From Limnobacter humi (GTDB taxonomy: Bacteria; Pseudomonadota; Gammaproteobacteria; Burkholderiales; Burkholderiaceae_B), in NCBI RefSeq assembly GCF_024518835.1, contig NZ_JANIGO010000005.1:1-64000 (forward strand): a stretch of DNA of 64,000 nt, in the 5' to 3' direction. Position numbers and translations under genes: made by a program. Below, one piece after another: positions 45,111-53,902 of this stretch; positions within the stretch are counted from its first letter, which is position 1; each line of letters begins with the position of its first letter. The notes under the pieces were generated by a model that saw nothing but the letters and a program-made list of their open reading frames with translations, was not told the origin of the DNA and did no database searches.

Positions 45111-45646
45111 GCGTTCATCCAGGGGTTGGCGTAACCGGCCTGGTGGCTCAGGATGAAGTCACACAGCTCGCGCACCGCCCCTTGGCCCGTGGGGCGGGTG
45201 TTGATCCAGTGTGCAACAGCTTTCATGGGTTCAGGCGAGTGGGGCGTGGTGCAGGCCAAACCCACAGCTTTCAACACGGGGTAGTCGGGCCAGTCGTCAC
45301 CAAAGAATGCGCAGTGTGACCAGTCCAGTGCCAATTCCTGGCGGATGTTGTTCAGGGCCTCCAGTTTGGTTTTGCAGCCTTGTACCAATGCGTGAATACC
45401 GAGATCTTTGGCCCGCTTCTCGACAATGAGACTGGACCGGGCGGTGATCCAGACCACTTTCACACCGTGGTCCATCAGCAGGCGCAGGCCTTGCCCATCA
45501 AACACGGAAAACCGTTTCATGACTTCGCCGTCGTTGCCAAAGTACAAACCGCCATCGGTCAGTGTGCCGTCGACATCCAGGCCGAGCAGGCGAATGGTGG
45601 CTGCACGCTGTGCGGTGGCTGTTTGGTGGGAATCGTTGGTCGCCAT
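45107..45646 (-). CDS. kdsC: 3-deoxy-D-manno-octulosonate 8-phosphate phosphatase
   Basis: 179 residues of the HAD superfamily without cap domain; it makes KDO for LPS inner core. Motif I is LLGLDVDGTLTDGGLYFG (about 20-37), motif II ITARSSLIVEKRAKDLGI and motif IV CAFFGDDWPDYPVLKAVGLA. It starts 2 bp after the kdsD stop and overlaps lptC by 4 bp. Confidence 0.95.
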   Translation of the reverse strand: MATNDSHQTATAQRAATIRLLGLDVDGTLTDGGLYFGNDGEVMKRFSVFDGQGLRLLMDHGVKVVWITARSSLIVEKRAKDLGIHALVQGCKTKLEALNNIRQELALDWSHCAFFGDDWPDYPVLKAVGLACTTPHSPEPMKAVAHWINTRPTGQGAVRELCDFILSHQAGYANPWMNA

Positions 45647-45648
45647 GC

Positions 45649-46641
45649 TTACACCACCTTGGCTTCGAACAGGTCGTGAAAGTTCAATGCCCCCACCACT
45701 CGACCTTCGGTATCGGTGACCACCACTTGGCTGATGTGGTTCACCTCCATCATGCGGACGGCTTCGACCGCCAGTTTGTCGGGTGAAATGGAATGGGGGT
45801 TTGCACTCATGACTTCGGAGACGATCAAGCCGCGCAGGTCCAGGCCCTGTTCAATCAAACGGCGCAAGTCCCCATCGGTGAATACACCCAGCAGGGTTTG
45901 CTTGGAATCCACCACGGCGGTCATGCCCAGGCCTTTTTTGGTGATCTCCAGAATGGCGTTGGAAATGGATGCGCTGGGGGACACCATCGGAATGCGATCG
46001 CCTTGGCGCATGACATCGCGCACGTGGGTCAGCAGCTTTCGACCCAGGCTGCCACCGGGGTGGGAGAGGGCGAAGTCTTCTTCCGTGAACCCTCGTGCTT
46101 TTAACACCACCACAGCCAGGGCGTCGCCCATGGCCAACGCGGCCGTGGTGCTTGCGGTGGGGGCCAGGTTGAGCGGGCAAGCTTCTTTTTCGACGCTGCA
46201 ATCCAGCACGACGTCGGCTTGGCGGGCCAGCGTGGAATCCATCTTGCCGGTCATGGCGATAATTTTGGCGCCGCGGCGCGCAATGGCTGGAATGACTGCA
46301 ATCAGTTCTTCGGTCTGCCCGGAATTGGACAGGGCGAGCACCACGTCGTCGGCGGTGATCATGCCCAGGTCGCCATGGGACGCTTCGGTGGCGTGAACAA
46401 AAAATGACGGTGTGCCTGTGCTGGCGAATGTGGCTGCAATTTTTTGAGCAATCAATCCGGACTTGCCCACGCCGATCAGGATGATCCGACCCCGGCAATC
46501 CAGAATGGTTTGCACCGCCGCTGAAAACTGCCCGTTCAGTTTGGGCACCAGCGCCGAAATGGCCTGCGCTTCAATGTCCAGCGCCTCTTTGGCTTTGACC
46601 AAAAAATCGGTGTGATGGGCTGGATTCGGCAGGTCTGGCAT
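45649..46641 (-). CDS. kdsD: Arabinose-5-phosphate isomerase
   Basis: 330 residues from the ATG at 46641; a longer frame to 46836 runs across the opposing antiporter start and is rejected. It converts ribulose-5-P to arabinose-5-P, the KDO precursor. The SIS domain (CRGRIILIGVGKSGLIAQKIAATFASTGTPSFFVHATEASHGDLGMI) is followed by two CBS domains (about 205-330). First gene of the kdsD-kdsC-lptC-lptA-lptB-rpoN-hpf operon. Confidence 0.95.
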   Translation of the reverse strand: MPDLPNPAHHTDFLVKAKEALDIEAQAISALVPKLNGQFSAAVQTILDCRGRIILIGVGKSGLIAQKIAATFASTGTPSFFVHATEASHGDLGMITADDVVLALSNSGQTEELIAVIPAIARRGAKIIAMTGKMDSTLARQADVVLDCSVEKEACPLNLAPTASTTAALAMGDALAVVVLKARGFTEEDFALSHPGGSLGRKLLTHVRDVMRQGDRIPMVSPSASISNAILEITKKGLGMTAVVDSKQTLLGVFTDGDLRRLIEQGLDLRGLIVSEVMSANPHSISPDKLAVEAVRMMEVNHISQVVVTDTEGRVVGALNFHDLFEAKVV

Positions 46642-46714
46642 GGTGGTCCCTGTTAGACTCAAGCAAGGCGGGGGATTGTGACAGTGTCGTTTTAGCGGCA
46701 GTATAGCAAAGCCC

Positions 46715-48754
46715 GTGCCAATTCTCTTCCCGAACTTTGCATTCAACGTGCCCAACGCTCTCGAGCTCTCTCTGATTCTGATGCTGGTCGCCGTTTTGGC
46801 GGTGTCGCTGTTCAAGCACTGGAAACTTCCAGCCATGCTGGGCTATTTGTTTGCGGGCACCCTGATCGGACCCTTCTCCCTGGGCTTTGTTCCCGATGTG
46901 CCGGAAACCCGACACCTGGCTGAGTTCGGTGTGGTGTTTTTGATGTTTTCCATCGGGCTGGAATTCAGCCTGCCCAAATTGCATGCCATGCGGCGGGTGG
47001 TGTTCGGGCTTGGGCTGGCACAGGTCTCGCTCACCATCTTGGGCGTGATGGCCCTGGGCTGGCTGTTGAACTGGATTTTCAACGTGTCCATGGCCACGGC
47101 ATTTGTACTGGCGGGGGCTGCGGCCATGTCGTCCACGGCCATTGTCAGCAAACTGTTGGCAGAGCGGCTTGAGTTGGATTCAGCCCACGGTCGGCAAATC
47201 ATGGGCATTTTATTGTTTCAGGATTTGGCGGTGGTGCCACTGCTGATCATCATTCCAGCCCTGGCGGAGGATGCCAGCCACTTGCCGCAAACCCTCAGCT
47301 TGGCCATGGTGAAAGCTGCATTGGTGCTGGGTTTGATGCTGGTGTTTGGTCAGCGGATGATGAACTGGTGGATGACCTTCGTCGCCCGCAGCAAGTCCCA
47401 GGAACTGTTTGTGCTCAATGTGTTGTTGATCACCCTGGGGCTGGCCTGGTTAACGGAACTTGCTGAATTGTCGCTGGCCTTGGGGGCCTTTGTGGCCGGC
47501 ATTCTGATTGCCGAAACCCAATACAAGCATCAGGTGGAAGAGGACATCAAGCCATTTCGCGATGTGTTGCTGGGCCTGTTTTTCGTAACCACGGGCATGT
47601 TGCTCAACCCGGCTGTGGTGGTGACGAACTGGTACTGGGTTATTTTGCTGTCTGTGGTTCCGGTGATCGCGAAGCTGGTGTTGATTGCCGCATTGGCCAA
47701 AATATTTGGCGCGAACACGGGAACCGCCATGCGCACGGGTATTTACCTGGCCCAGGCTGGTGAGTTTGGGTTTGTGCTGTTGTCCAATGCGGGTTCAACC
47801 GGGTTTGGTTTGGTACCCGACCCGTGGTTGCAAACCATCACGGCCAGCATGGTGCTGTCGATGTTGGCAGCACCATTCATGATTCAGCATGCAGACCGTA
47901 TTGTGTTGCGGTTCTCCAGTCAGGAATGGTTGCAGCGTTCCCTGGAGCTGCACCAGATTGCCCAGAAAAGCCTGTCCACCAGCAAGCATGTGCTGGTGTG
48001 CGGGTTTGGGCGCAGTGGACAACACCTGGCGCGTTTGCTGGACCGGGAAGACTTGAGTTATGTGGCCCTGGACCTGGACCCAGACCGAATTCGCGAGGCC
48101 ACGGCCGCCGGTGATTCTGTGGTGTTTGGTGATGCAGCCAAGCGCGAAACCCTGGTGGCCGCTGGCTTGCTACGGGCCAGTTGCGTGGTGGTGACCTTTG
48201 CCGAGACCAAAACCGCGGAAAAGGTGTTGATGGCTGTTCGCCAGTTGGCACCCGCTGTGCCGGTGATTGTGCGAACCACCGATGAAAGTGATCTGGAACG
48301 ATTGACCGCCGCAGGGGCCACTGAGGTGGTACCCGAAATTCTGGAAGGCAGTTTGATGCTGGGTTCGCAGGCGCTCATGTTGTTGGGGGTACCGGTGTCC
48401 CGGGTGGTCAAGCAGATCCGGAATATCCGTGAATCCCGTTACCAAATGTTCAGGGGTGTGTTCCGCGGTGTGGATGATGAATCCGACACGCCGGAAAACC
48501 AGTGGGTGCGATTACACTCGGTCATTATTGAGCCCGGCGCAACCGGTGTTGGCCGGTCACTTGCCGAACTGGGCCTGATGGATTTGGGGGTGGAGGTCAA
48601 TGCCATTCGCCGTCGGGGTATTCGGGGTGGAGACCCGTCCCCCGACACCCGATTGGAAAGTGGCGATATTCTGGTGCTGAAAGGGCAGCCCGATGCCTTG
48701 AGCCTGGCCGAATCAAAAATACTGGGACGAAAACCAGGCAGACAGGACGCGTGA
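46715..48754 (+). CDS. KefB/YbaL-type monovalent cation:proton antiporter
   Basis: 679 residues, beginning at a GTG. The N-terminal part (about 1-395) is a 12-13 segment CPA2 antiporter domain (MLGYLFAGTLIGPFSLGF, FMFSIGLEFSLPKL, GAAAMSSTAIVSKLL, LLFQDLAVVPLL, ALGAFVAGILIAETQY). Next comes an RCK/TrkA-N domain (HVLVCGFGRSGQHLARLLDREDLSYVALDLD) and a TrkA-C domain at the end. It probably exchanges K+ or Na+ for protons under ligand control. Divergent from kdsD. A second GTG at 46751 is another possible start. Confidence 0.9.
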   Translation: MPILFPNFAFNVPNALELSLILMLVAVLAVSLFKHWKLPAMLGYLFAGTLIGPFSLGFVPDVPETRHLAEFGVVFLMFSIGLEFSLPKLHAMRRVVFGLGLAQVSLTILGVMALGWLLNWIFNVSMATAFVLAGAAAMSSTAIVSKLLAERLELDSAHGRQIMGILLFQDLAVVPLLIIIPALAEDASHLPQTLSLAMVKAALVLGLMLVFGQRMMNWWMTFVARSKSQELFVLNVLLITLGLAWLTELAELSLALGAFVAGILIAETQYKHQVEEDIKPFRDVLLGLFFVTTGMLLNPAVVVTNWYWVILLSVVPVIAKLVLIAALAKIFGANTGTAMRTGIYLAQAGEFGFVLLSNAGSTGFGLVPDPWLQTITASMVLSMLAAPFMIQHADRIVLRFSSQEWLQRSLELHQIAQKSLSTSKHVLVCGFGRSGQHLARLLDREDLSYVALDLDPDRIREATAAGDSVVFGDAAKRETLVAAGLLRASCVVVTFAETKTAEKVLMAVRQLAPAVPVIVRTTDESDLERLTAAGATEVVPEILEGSLMLGSQALMLLGVPVSRVVKQIRNIRESRYQMFRGVFRGVDDESDTPENQWVRLHSVIIEPGATGVGRSLAELGLMDLGVEVNAIRRRGIRGGDPSPDTRLESGDILVLKGQPDALSLAESKILGRKPGRQDA

Positions 48755-48770
48755 GCACCCGGCGGCGGGT

Positions 48771-49418
48771 TTAACGCAGCACATACAGGGCACCGCACTG
48801 CACATCGGCTTTTTCATTCCAGAAGCCGTTGCTTGTGCAGGCTGCGACATCGGCGTTGAGCACTTGAACGCTGCCTTTCAAAGGGTTTCCATCGTCCAGT
48901 TTGCGATCAATTTCTGCCAGTTGGCGAACCGGCCCCTGGTCTGCAAACAGCACCACAGCCGCACCTTCTGGTGTACTCGGTCCCTCCAGTGTGCTGCTAA
49001 TCACCATCACGCCACCCAACCGACTGGCCATGCAGCTGCTGGGTCCGCAGCTGGCATCCGCTGTGGCGGGTGGCGAGTAATCGCCCTGAATGAAGCCAGC
49101 TTTCTGAAGTTGGGTGAACACATGGCCTTCTTCTTCTGTGCCTTCAATGCGGCCATTGCCATCCCCGCCAGTGGTGCCCAGCCCCGCTGCATCTGCCGCG
49201 GGAAAATCGCCAGGCAGGGCACCATACCGGCTTTGGAAACCGACCATGGCTGTCTCCAGGCTGGCCAGGTCGGTGATGACGGACTGTACTTTGGCACTGG
49301 CGATCAGTTCGCGCCCTTTGAGAATCCCCCCGGCCAGAATCGCCAACACCGCCATGGCAATGGACAGTTCCAGCAGTGAGAATCCGGCAGACGAGGTGGG
49401 GCGGGTGTTGTGTTTCAT
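48771..49418 (-). CDS. Prepilin-like protein with type IV pilin N-terminus
   Basis: 215 residues from the ATG at 49418. The leader and cleavage site read RPTSSAGFSLLELSIAMAVLAILAGGI, with cleavage expected after the Gly before F and the Glu at +5. FQSRYGALPGDFPAADA is typical of PulG/PilA-like pilins and minor pilins. A C-terminal disulfide is likely (CTSNGFWNEKADVQCG). Last gene of the leftward pilus-like cluster; 92 bp separate it from the preceding gene. Confidence 0.85.
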   Translation of the reverse strand: MKHNTRPTSSAGFSLLELSIAMAVLAILAGGILKGRELIASAKVQSVITDLASLETAMVGFQSRYGALPGDFPAADAAGLGTTGGDGNGRIEGTEEEGHVFTQLQKAGFIQGDYSPPATADASCGPSSCMASRLGGVMVISSTLEGPSTPEGAAVVLFADQGPVRQLAEIDRKLDDGNPLKGSVQVLNADVAACTSNGFWNEKADVQCGALYVLR

Positions 49419-49510
49419 GGTGTGTGTATTCCGTAGGTGGGTGGTTGGATCGAGTTGGAGCATGTCAGCCCACAGGCCTTTTGCATGGGTAACCGGGTGT
49501 GGGAATCGGT

Positions 49511-50281
49511 TCAGTGTGTTTGGGTGGACGCTGTTGGGGCTGGCGCGCCACCAGACAGCCAGCCGCCTTGAAGCCACAGCCAAAAGAGCCGGTCATAAGA
49601 CAGCCACACTCGGTTGGATGAACTGCCGGCGATGTCGAGAATGAACTGGTGACCGCGTTGCCCGTTGTCCGCCAGTGCCAGGTCTTGTTCCGCCAGTGCC
49701 ACCAGCACGGCACTCTCGCTCAGCGTGGGCAGGTTGCCACAGCCCCAAGCCTGCACCGGTGGCGGCGAGGCACCGGTTCGATGGCAGAGGTGCAACGCAG
49801 GTAAAGGGCCTTGACCCACCGCGAGGTTGGCGGTGGGCGGGTTGAATACAATTTCCGACAACTGTTGGGGTGACAGCAATTCAAACGGATGGGCCCGCAG
49901 CAGCACGCCCGCAGCGGGCGCCGTGGCGGAGGCCAAATCGGCCAGCGCCATGCGTAAGCGGTAGGGCTTGGGTAACCCCAGGCTCTGCGATGGAAACCAG
50001 CCTGTCGCCTGCAGGCAAGTACCGCCCTGACGCGCTTCCCAGCCATCGGCCTGATCTGCTGGGCAGGGCAATCGCCCATGGGTGAGTACAAACGCCTCCA
50101 GGGCTTCTTGCAGACCACGTTGGGCCTGTTGCCGCTTCAGTTCCAGCTCGCTGGCCTGCTGATTGGCCACGAGTTTTATCAATGGGCCCAGAAGCAGACC
50201 CACAATCATGAGCACCAATGCGGTTTCAAGCAACGTGAAACCACTGCGGGCGTTTAATCTGTGTTGACGGTGGCCGTCCAT
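49511..50281 (-). CDS. Prepilin-like minor pilin
   Basis: 256 residues. The cleavage site RSGFTLLETALVLMIVGLLLGPLI (about 12-35) is a clear type IV prepilin signature. LTHGRLPCPADQADG (about 67-80) recurs in the next upstream gene product (GHLPCPANTPGG), so the two share a module. No further domain recognised. The gene overlaps the upstream gene by 28 bp. Confidence 0.82.
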   Translation of the reverse strand: MDGHRQHRLNARSGFTLLETALVLMIVGLLLGPLIKLVANQQASELELKRQQAQRGLQEALEAFVLTHGRLPCPADQADGWEARQGGTCLQATGWFPSQSLGLPKPYRLRMALADLASATAPAAGVLLRAHPFELLSPQQLSEIVFNPPTANLAVGQGPLPALHLCHRTGASPPPVQAWGCGNLPTLSESAVLVALAEQDLALADNGQRGHQFILDIAGSSSNRVWLSYDRLFWLWLQGGWLSGGAPAPTASTQTH

Positions 50282-51411
50282 CCGCTGTCTCCATGAACAA
50301 TTTGAAGTTGACTCAACCGGCCAGACACCACCGATGGCCAGGAAAACTCACAGTCGCAGGCATCCGCCCCCGGGCTGGTGGGGCATAACGGTTCGGCCGT
50401 GGGGTTGCATGGGCGATTGATGCCCGCCTCGGGTTTGAAGCGACTGATTGGCCACCGGCTATCAAGGCCAGCTGGACCTTTAAAGCTGCAGGCCGAATAG
50501 GCAGTGCTAACACAATGAAAAAGCGGTGTTCCATCGGGCTCAAGCTGTGAGCCCGAGCAGCCATTCGACCCTGCGCAGGTGTCCCGGGAAATCCAGTGTG
50601 CGTTTTGACTGCAACTGCAGGTGCAGCGTGTTTTTGTGCAATGGCATTGGCAACCCGCGTTGATGGCCTGCCAACGGTTTGCGGTGCCCGCAGGCTGCAG
50701 GTTTTCGTTGGTCTGGGGTGCAACAGGGCCGCTGTTCAGGCGCTGTTGTTCATAAAGCGCCCAGCGTTGCAGTGTGAACAGGGTTTGTTGCTGCACCACA
50801 GAGCGCACGGCGCTTTGGAGTTCACGCAGAGAAATCAGCAAATAAGGTGGCTCTACTTGCCAATAATCAGGCCCGAGCACCTGGATTCCTGTGGCAGCCA
50901 CGGCTGCGATGTTGGTTTGAATACCTTCCGGCGTATTCACGGTGAGTGGGGGTAGATCAAAGTTCACCCACTGGCTCCAGCCCAGCGGATTGGGTTGCAC
51001 CAACTGCGATGAGACGCCGTAATACCACGCAGGGGCAGGTTGTTTGCTGGATGCCGGCGCTGTGGTTGGGCCCAGTGCGCTACCCAGGTAATTGGTTTTG
51101 ATCACGGTGGTTGCGGGCCAATAGCCCACGCGCGCATTGGAACAGACCACGCGGGGGGCGCCACCTGGCGTGTTGGCAGGACAGGGCAAATGCCCGGCTT
51201 GCGTCAACGTGTTGATGCCCTGGCGTGAAGCGAAGTTCAACAAGGTCTGTTTCATGGCCCAAAGTTGCAGCCGGGTATTCGCACTGCGCTGAAATTGAGC
51301 CTGTTGTTGGTTGTGCCACATTGACCAAAAGCCGGTGCTGGACACCGTGACCAGGGCCAGGGCGACCAGGGCTGCCAACAAGGCTTGACCGCGTGAAGAC
51401 AGAAGGTTCAT
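50254..51411 (-). CDS. Prepilin-like protein with cysteine cluster
   Basis: 385 residues. The N-terminal hydrophobic helix (GQALLAALVALALVTVSSTGFWSM) resembles a minor-pilin or GspK-like helix, but the GFTLLE motif is absent. Residues 73-79 read GHLPCPA, as in the neighbouring prepilin. Residues 254-267 hold six cysteines (C-x-C-x-C-x4-C-x-C-x-C), and more follow at 279, 285, 300 and 308, suggesting several disulfides or a metal site outside the cytoplasm. No family recognised for the C-terminal 200 residues. It starts 9 bp after the preceding stop. Confidence 0.75.
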   Translation of the reverse strand: MNLLSSRGQALLAALVALALVTVSSTGFWSMWHNQQQAQFQRSANTRLQLWAMKQTLLNFASRQGINTLTQAGHLPCPANTPGGAPRVVCSNARVGYWPATTVIKTNYLGSALGPTTAPASSKQPAPAWYYGVSSQLVQPNPLGWSQWVNFDLPPLTVNTPEGIQTNIAAVAATGIQVLGPDYWQVEPPYLLISLRELQSAVRSVVQQQTLFTLQRWALYEQQRLNSGPVAPQTNENLQPAGTANRWQAINAGCQCHCTKTRCTCSCSQNAHWISRDTCAGSNGCSGSQLEPDGTPLFHCVSTAYSACSFKGPAGLDSRWPISRFKPEAGINRPCNPTAEPLCPTSPGADACDCEFSWPSVVSGRLSQLQIVHGDSGWTATVNTD

Positions 51412-51420
51412 GGAGAATGT

Positions 51421-52017
51421 TCAGGGGCGATGTTTGGGTGCAAGCCATGTTTCATGACGGGCGTCGTATTGACGCAGGCCCTCACGGGTTTGTATCCACC
51501 CGCTGCGCTGCGCTTGTGCGTGGACATCGATATCCGTCGTGTTGGTTGCGTTCAATGCGTTCGCCGCCATGGATTGCACGACTGTTGACGGCTTGAACAA
51601 GGCATTGCTGATGTGGATGGAAGCCGGCGGCACCGCGCTGGCCATTCCGCCCGGTGAAGCACTGGACATGCACTTCACCTTGAACTGGGGGCCCTCAGGT
51701 TGCACGGTGCAACGGCCCCAAACCAATCGGTTTTGGGCCATCCACTGGAAGGCACCGGACCAAACCGCCTGCTCGGTGTTGACCTGTTCATGATGGATCA
51801 ACACTGCGGCAGGTGGCAGGGCGCTGGGCCGCTTCTGCGACGGAAACCGGCTATTCAAGCTGGGCGATGATGCGCGAGGTGGCGATGGTTTTTGATCAAA
51901 GGTGAACAAGGCAGTCAACCCAAGCATGCCGAGGGTGCTGAGACCTGTGATGGCCTTGGAATACCATCGAAATTCACGCAGGCTGTTGTTCAGTGCTGAG
52001 CGGGTTGTCATGGTCAT
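51421..52017 (-). CDS. Single-pass membrane protein of the pilus-like cluster, unknown
   Basis: 198 residues, starting at an ATG overlapping the upstream stop (ATGA). One membrane segment near the N-terminus (YSKAITGLSTLGMLGLTALFTF, about 19-40) precedes a periplasmic domain rich in Pro, Ser and Ala, with two cysteines (WGRCTVQPEGPQFKVKC). Size and topology are like GspM/PilP/MshK-type accessory proteins, but I see no decisive motif. Confidence 0.7.
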   Translation of the reverse strand: MTMTTRSALNNSLREFRWYSKAITGLSTLGMLGLTALFTFDQKPSPPRASSPSLNSRFPSQKRPSALPPAAVLIHHEQVNTEQAVWSGAFQWMAQNRLVWGRCTVQPEGPQFKVKCMSSASPGGMASAVPPASIHISNALFKPSTVVQSMAANALNATNTTDIDVHAQAQRSGWIQTREGLRQYDARHETWLAPKHRP

Positions 52018-52907
52018 TGCGCCGGTGCAGTTTTTGGGTTTGGAGCCGTGCAAACAACCATTGAATCGCCTGCCGCTGTGCATCCTTTGGGAAGGCGACG
52101 CGGAACGCGGTCCAGTTGCAACACACTGATGGTGGGTACGCCGGCTTGCCACTCAAATTCCAGCGACTCAACGTGTTTTTTCCCCCGCGCACCAAACTGT
52201 TGAAGCTGGTTTCCCCAGGCCTGCCATTGGGCCGTCGAGAGGCCTTCTGCAGGGGTTGTCAATGCCGGGTCCAGCCGCTGGGGGGGCGCTGCCTGGGTTG
52301 GTTGACGGGGTGCTTGGTTTGATGTCGTCTGAAAAGTGGAGCCCATGATCACCCCGCTGGCTGCAACGCAAGCCAGCAGCAGCCGGACAGGCCAGTGCCT
52401 GCGGGAAAACAGGGCTTGTTGAATACTGAACCGCAGGCGGACCAACCGAGACGGTGGCCACACATCGAGTCCTTGAACCCATGGTTCAAACACCCGATGT
52501 TCATGGCGCTTGAAATAGAGGTACTCCACACTGTCTGGACCAGACTTGCTGTGGGCTTCGCACACCACCTGTCGGCGCGCCGGGTAATGCTGAAGCGACT
52601 CCATCAACGCAGCCAGTTCTGGCGTGTGGGGCAACGCATGCCAGCGAACAGGGCTTTGGCGAACGGCGCACCATCGGGCTGTGTTTTGTGCCACACACGG
52701 TTCGTCCGGCAGGTTGATCAACACCACCGTGGATGGCATGGACAGGCTGTTGATGTGCTCTGCTGTGCCCGAAAAGTCAGCCCATGCCTGAGGTGGTTGG
52801 CCTTGCCAGCCCTGGCTGGTCGGCTCAAGCCGCTGCACTTGCCAAGCAGTGTGAGCTGCCGTGCGGAATATCCACCAACAATCCATGGGGGCTGAGGGGT
52901 TGGTCAT
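52014..52907 (-). CDS. Membrane protein of the pilus-like cluster, unknown
   Basis: 297 residues if the ATG in the ATGA overlap at 52907 is used (52913 is the alternative). An N-terminal cytoplasmic part of about 170 residues is followed by one membrane segment (WPVRLLLACVAASGVIMGSTF) and a periplasmic tail (AEGLSTAQWQAWGNQLQQFGARGKKHVESLEFEWQAGVPTISVLQLD). This topology matches GspL/PilMN-type inner-membrane assembly proteins, but no actin-like nucleotide motif is visible. Function is inferred only from position between the platform protein and another membrane protein. Confidence 0.68.
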   Translation of the reverse strand: MTNPSAPMDCWWIFRTAAHTAWQVQRLEPTSQGWQGQPPQAWADFSGTAEHINSLSMPSTVVLINLPDEPCVAQNTARWCAVRQSPVRWHALPHTPELAALMESLQHYPARRQVVCEAHSKSGPDSVEYLYFKRHEHRVFEPWVQGLDVWPPSRLVRLRFSIQQALFSRRHWPVRLLLACVAASGVIMGSTFQTTSNQAPRQPTQAAPPQRLDPALTTPAEGLSTAQWQAWGNQLQQFGARGKKHVESLEFEWQAGVPTISVLQLDRVPRRLPKGCTAAGDSMVVCTAPNPKTAPAQ

Positions 52908-53902
52908 GGCCATTGCCCCAATTGCTGGTACAGGGGTGCCAGGGTGGTTTGATACGCCAGCAGGATCACCAAGCCTGACACACCCAGTGCCATGGGCGAG
53001 AGCCATGTGCTCAGGCGTTGGCGTCTTTGTTGGGCCATGGTCAGGTAAATACGGGCGCACAGGTTGAAGCACTGGTGAAGGTTGCCGCTGTGTTCAGCCA
53101 GGCGACCTTGGCTAACCAGAAAGCCGGGTGCCTGTGCCTGTTCAAGGGCACTGGACAACCGGTTGCCCCGCTGCAGGCTTCTTAACAAATGGTGGTTGAA
53201 TTCAGCCAACGCTTTTTCCATGGCCGATCGACCCGTCAATGGTCTGTTCAGTACCTTCAGGAGATCCACGCCTGCTTCAAGTTCACAGGCCATGGTGAAA
53301 AAATGCTGGTGAACCTGCAGTGCCGGACGAATCTTCCAGCGCCCGAGGTATGCACCAAAGCCCAACGCACGGTGTTGGCTGACCCGTGAGCGCAATACCA
53401 ACCCGACAACAGCGATTGCGCCGCCAGTCATTATCAGCGTGGTGGGCAGATCCAGCGACAGCGGGGGGATGGAGAATCCCACCGTGGAGCCCAGCAAAAT
53501 CCACAAGCCCACGGCACTGAACAGTACCAGGGCTGGGTAGCTCAAGCTTTGAAGCAGGCTGTGTCGAAACTGTTGCGCCTGTCGCCATTCCTGGCTTTGA
53601 CGGGTCAAGGCTTGGCTCCAGTCGCCATGAACTTGCGCACATCGAACCGCCAATTGAAGCGGCGCCGGCCAGTTGTTGTGTTGGGCACCAAACACCTGTT
53701 CCGGTGCAACACCGCCTTGAAGTGCTTCAATGCAAGGCCCAAGGCGGTCTTGCAAGCGGCGGTGCTGACCGTGTTGGGTCATCCATTCCAGGCTCAATTC
53801 AAGGGCCTCCAGTGCGCTCAGACCGGTGTGGCAAAGTTCTGCCCATTGGCTCATCCAGTCAATCCAGACGGACTCCGGTATAGGTCGCTCAAACCGCTTC
53901 AT
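52904..53902 (-). CDS. GspF/PilC-type platform protein
   Basis: 332 residues, shorter than the usual 400 of GspF, MshG or PilC. It has three membrane segments (LSYPALVLFSAVGLWILLGS, LPTTLIMTGGAIAVVGLVL, LSPMALGVSGLVILLAYQTTL). The cytoplasmic domain repeats show the T2SF pattern (LCHTGLSALEALELSLEW; ACELEAGVDLLKVLNRPL). It forms the inner-membrane platform that couples the ATPase to the pilus. 4-bp overlaps on both sides tie it to the ATPase gene and to the unknown gene after it. Confidence 0.85.
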   Translation of the reverse strand: MKRFERPIPESVWIDWMSQWAELCHTGLSALEALELSLEWMTQHGQHRRLQDRLGPCIEALQGGVAPEQVFGAQHNNWPAPLQLAVRCAQVHGDWSQALTRQSQEWRQAQQFRHSLLQSLSYPALVLFSAVGLWILLGSTVGFSIPPLSLDLPTTLIMTGGAIAVVGLVLRSRVSQHRALGFGAYLGRWKIRPALQVHQHFFTMACELEAGVDLLKVLNRPLTGRSAMEKALAEFNHHLLRSLQRGNRLSSALEQAQAPGFLVSQGRLAEHSGNLHQCFNLCARIYLTMAQQRRQRLSTWLSPMALGVSGLVILLAYQTTLAPLYQQLGQWP

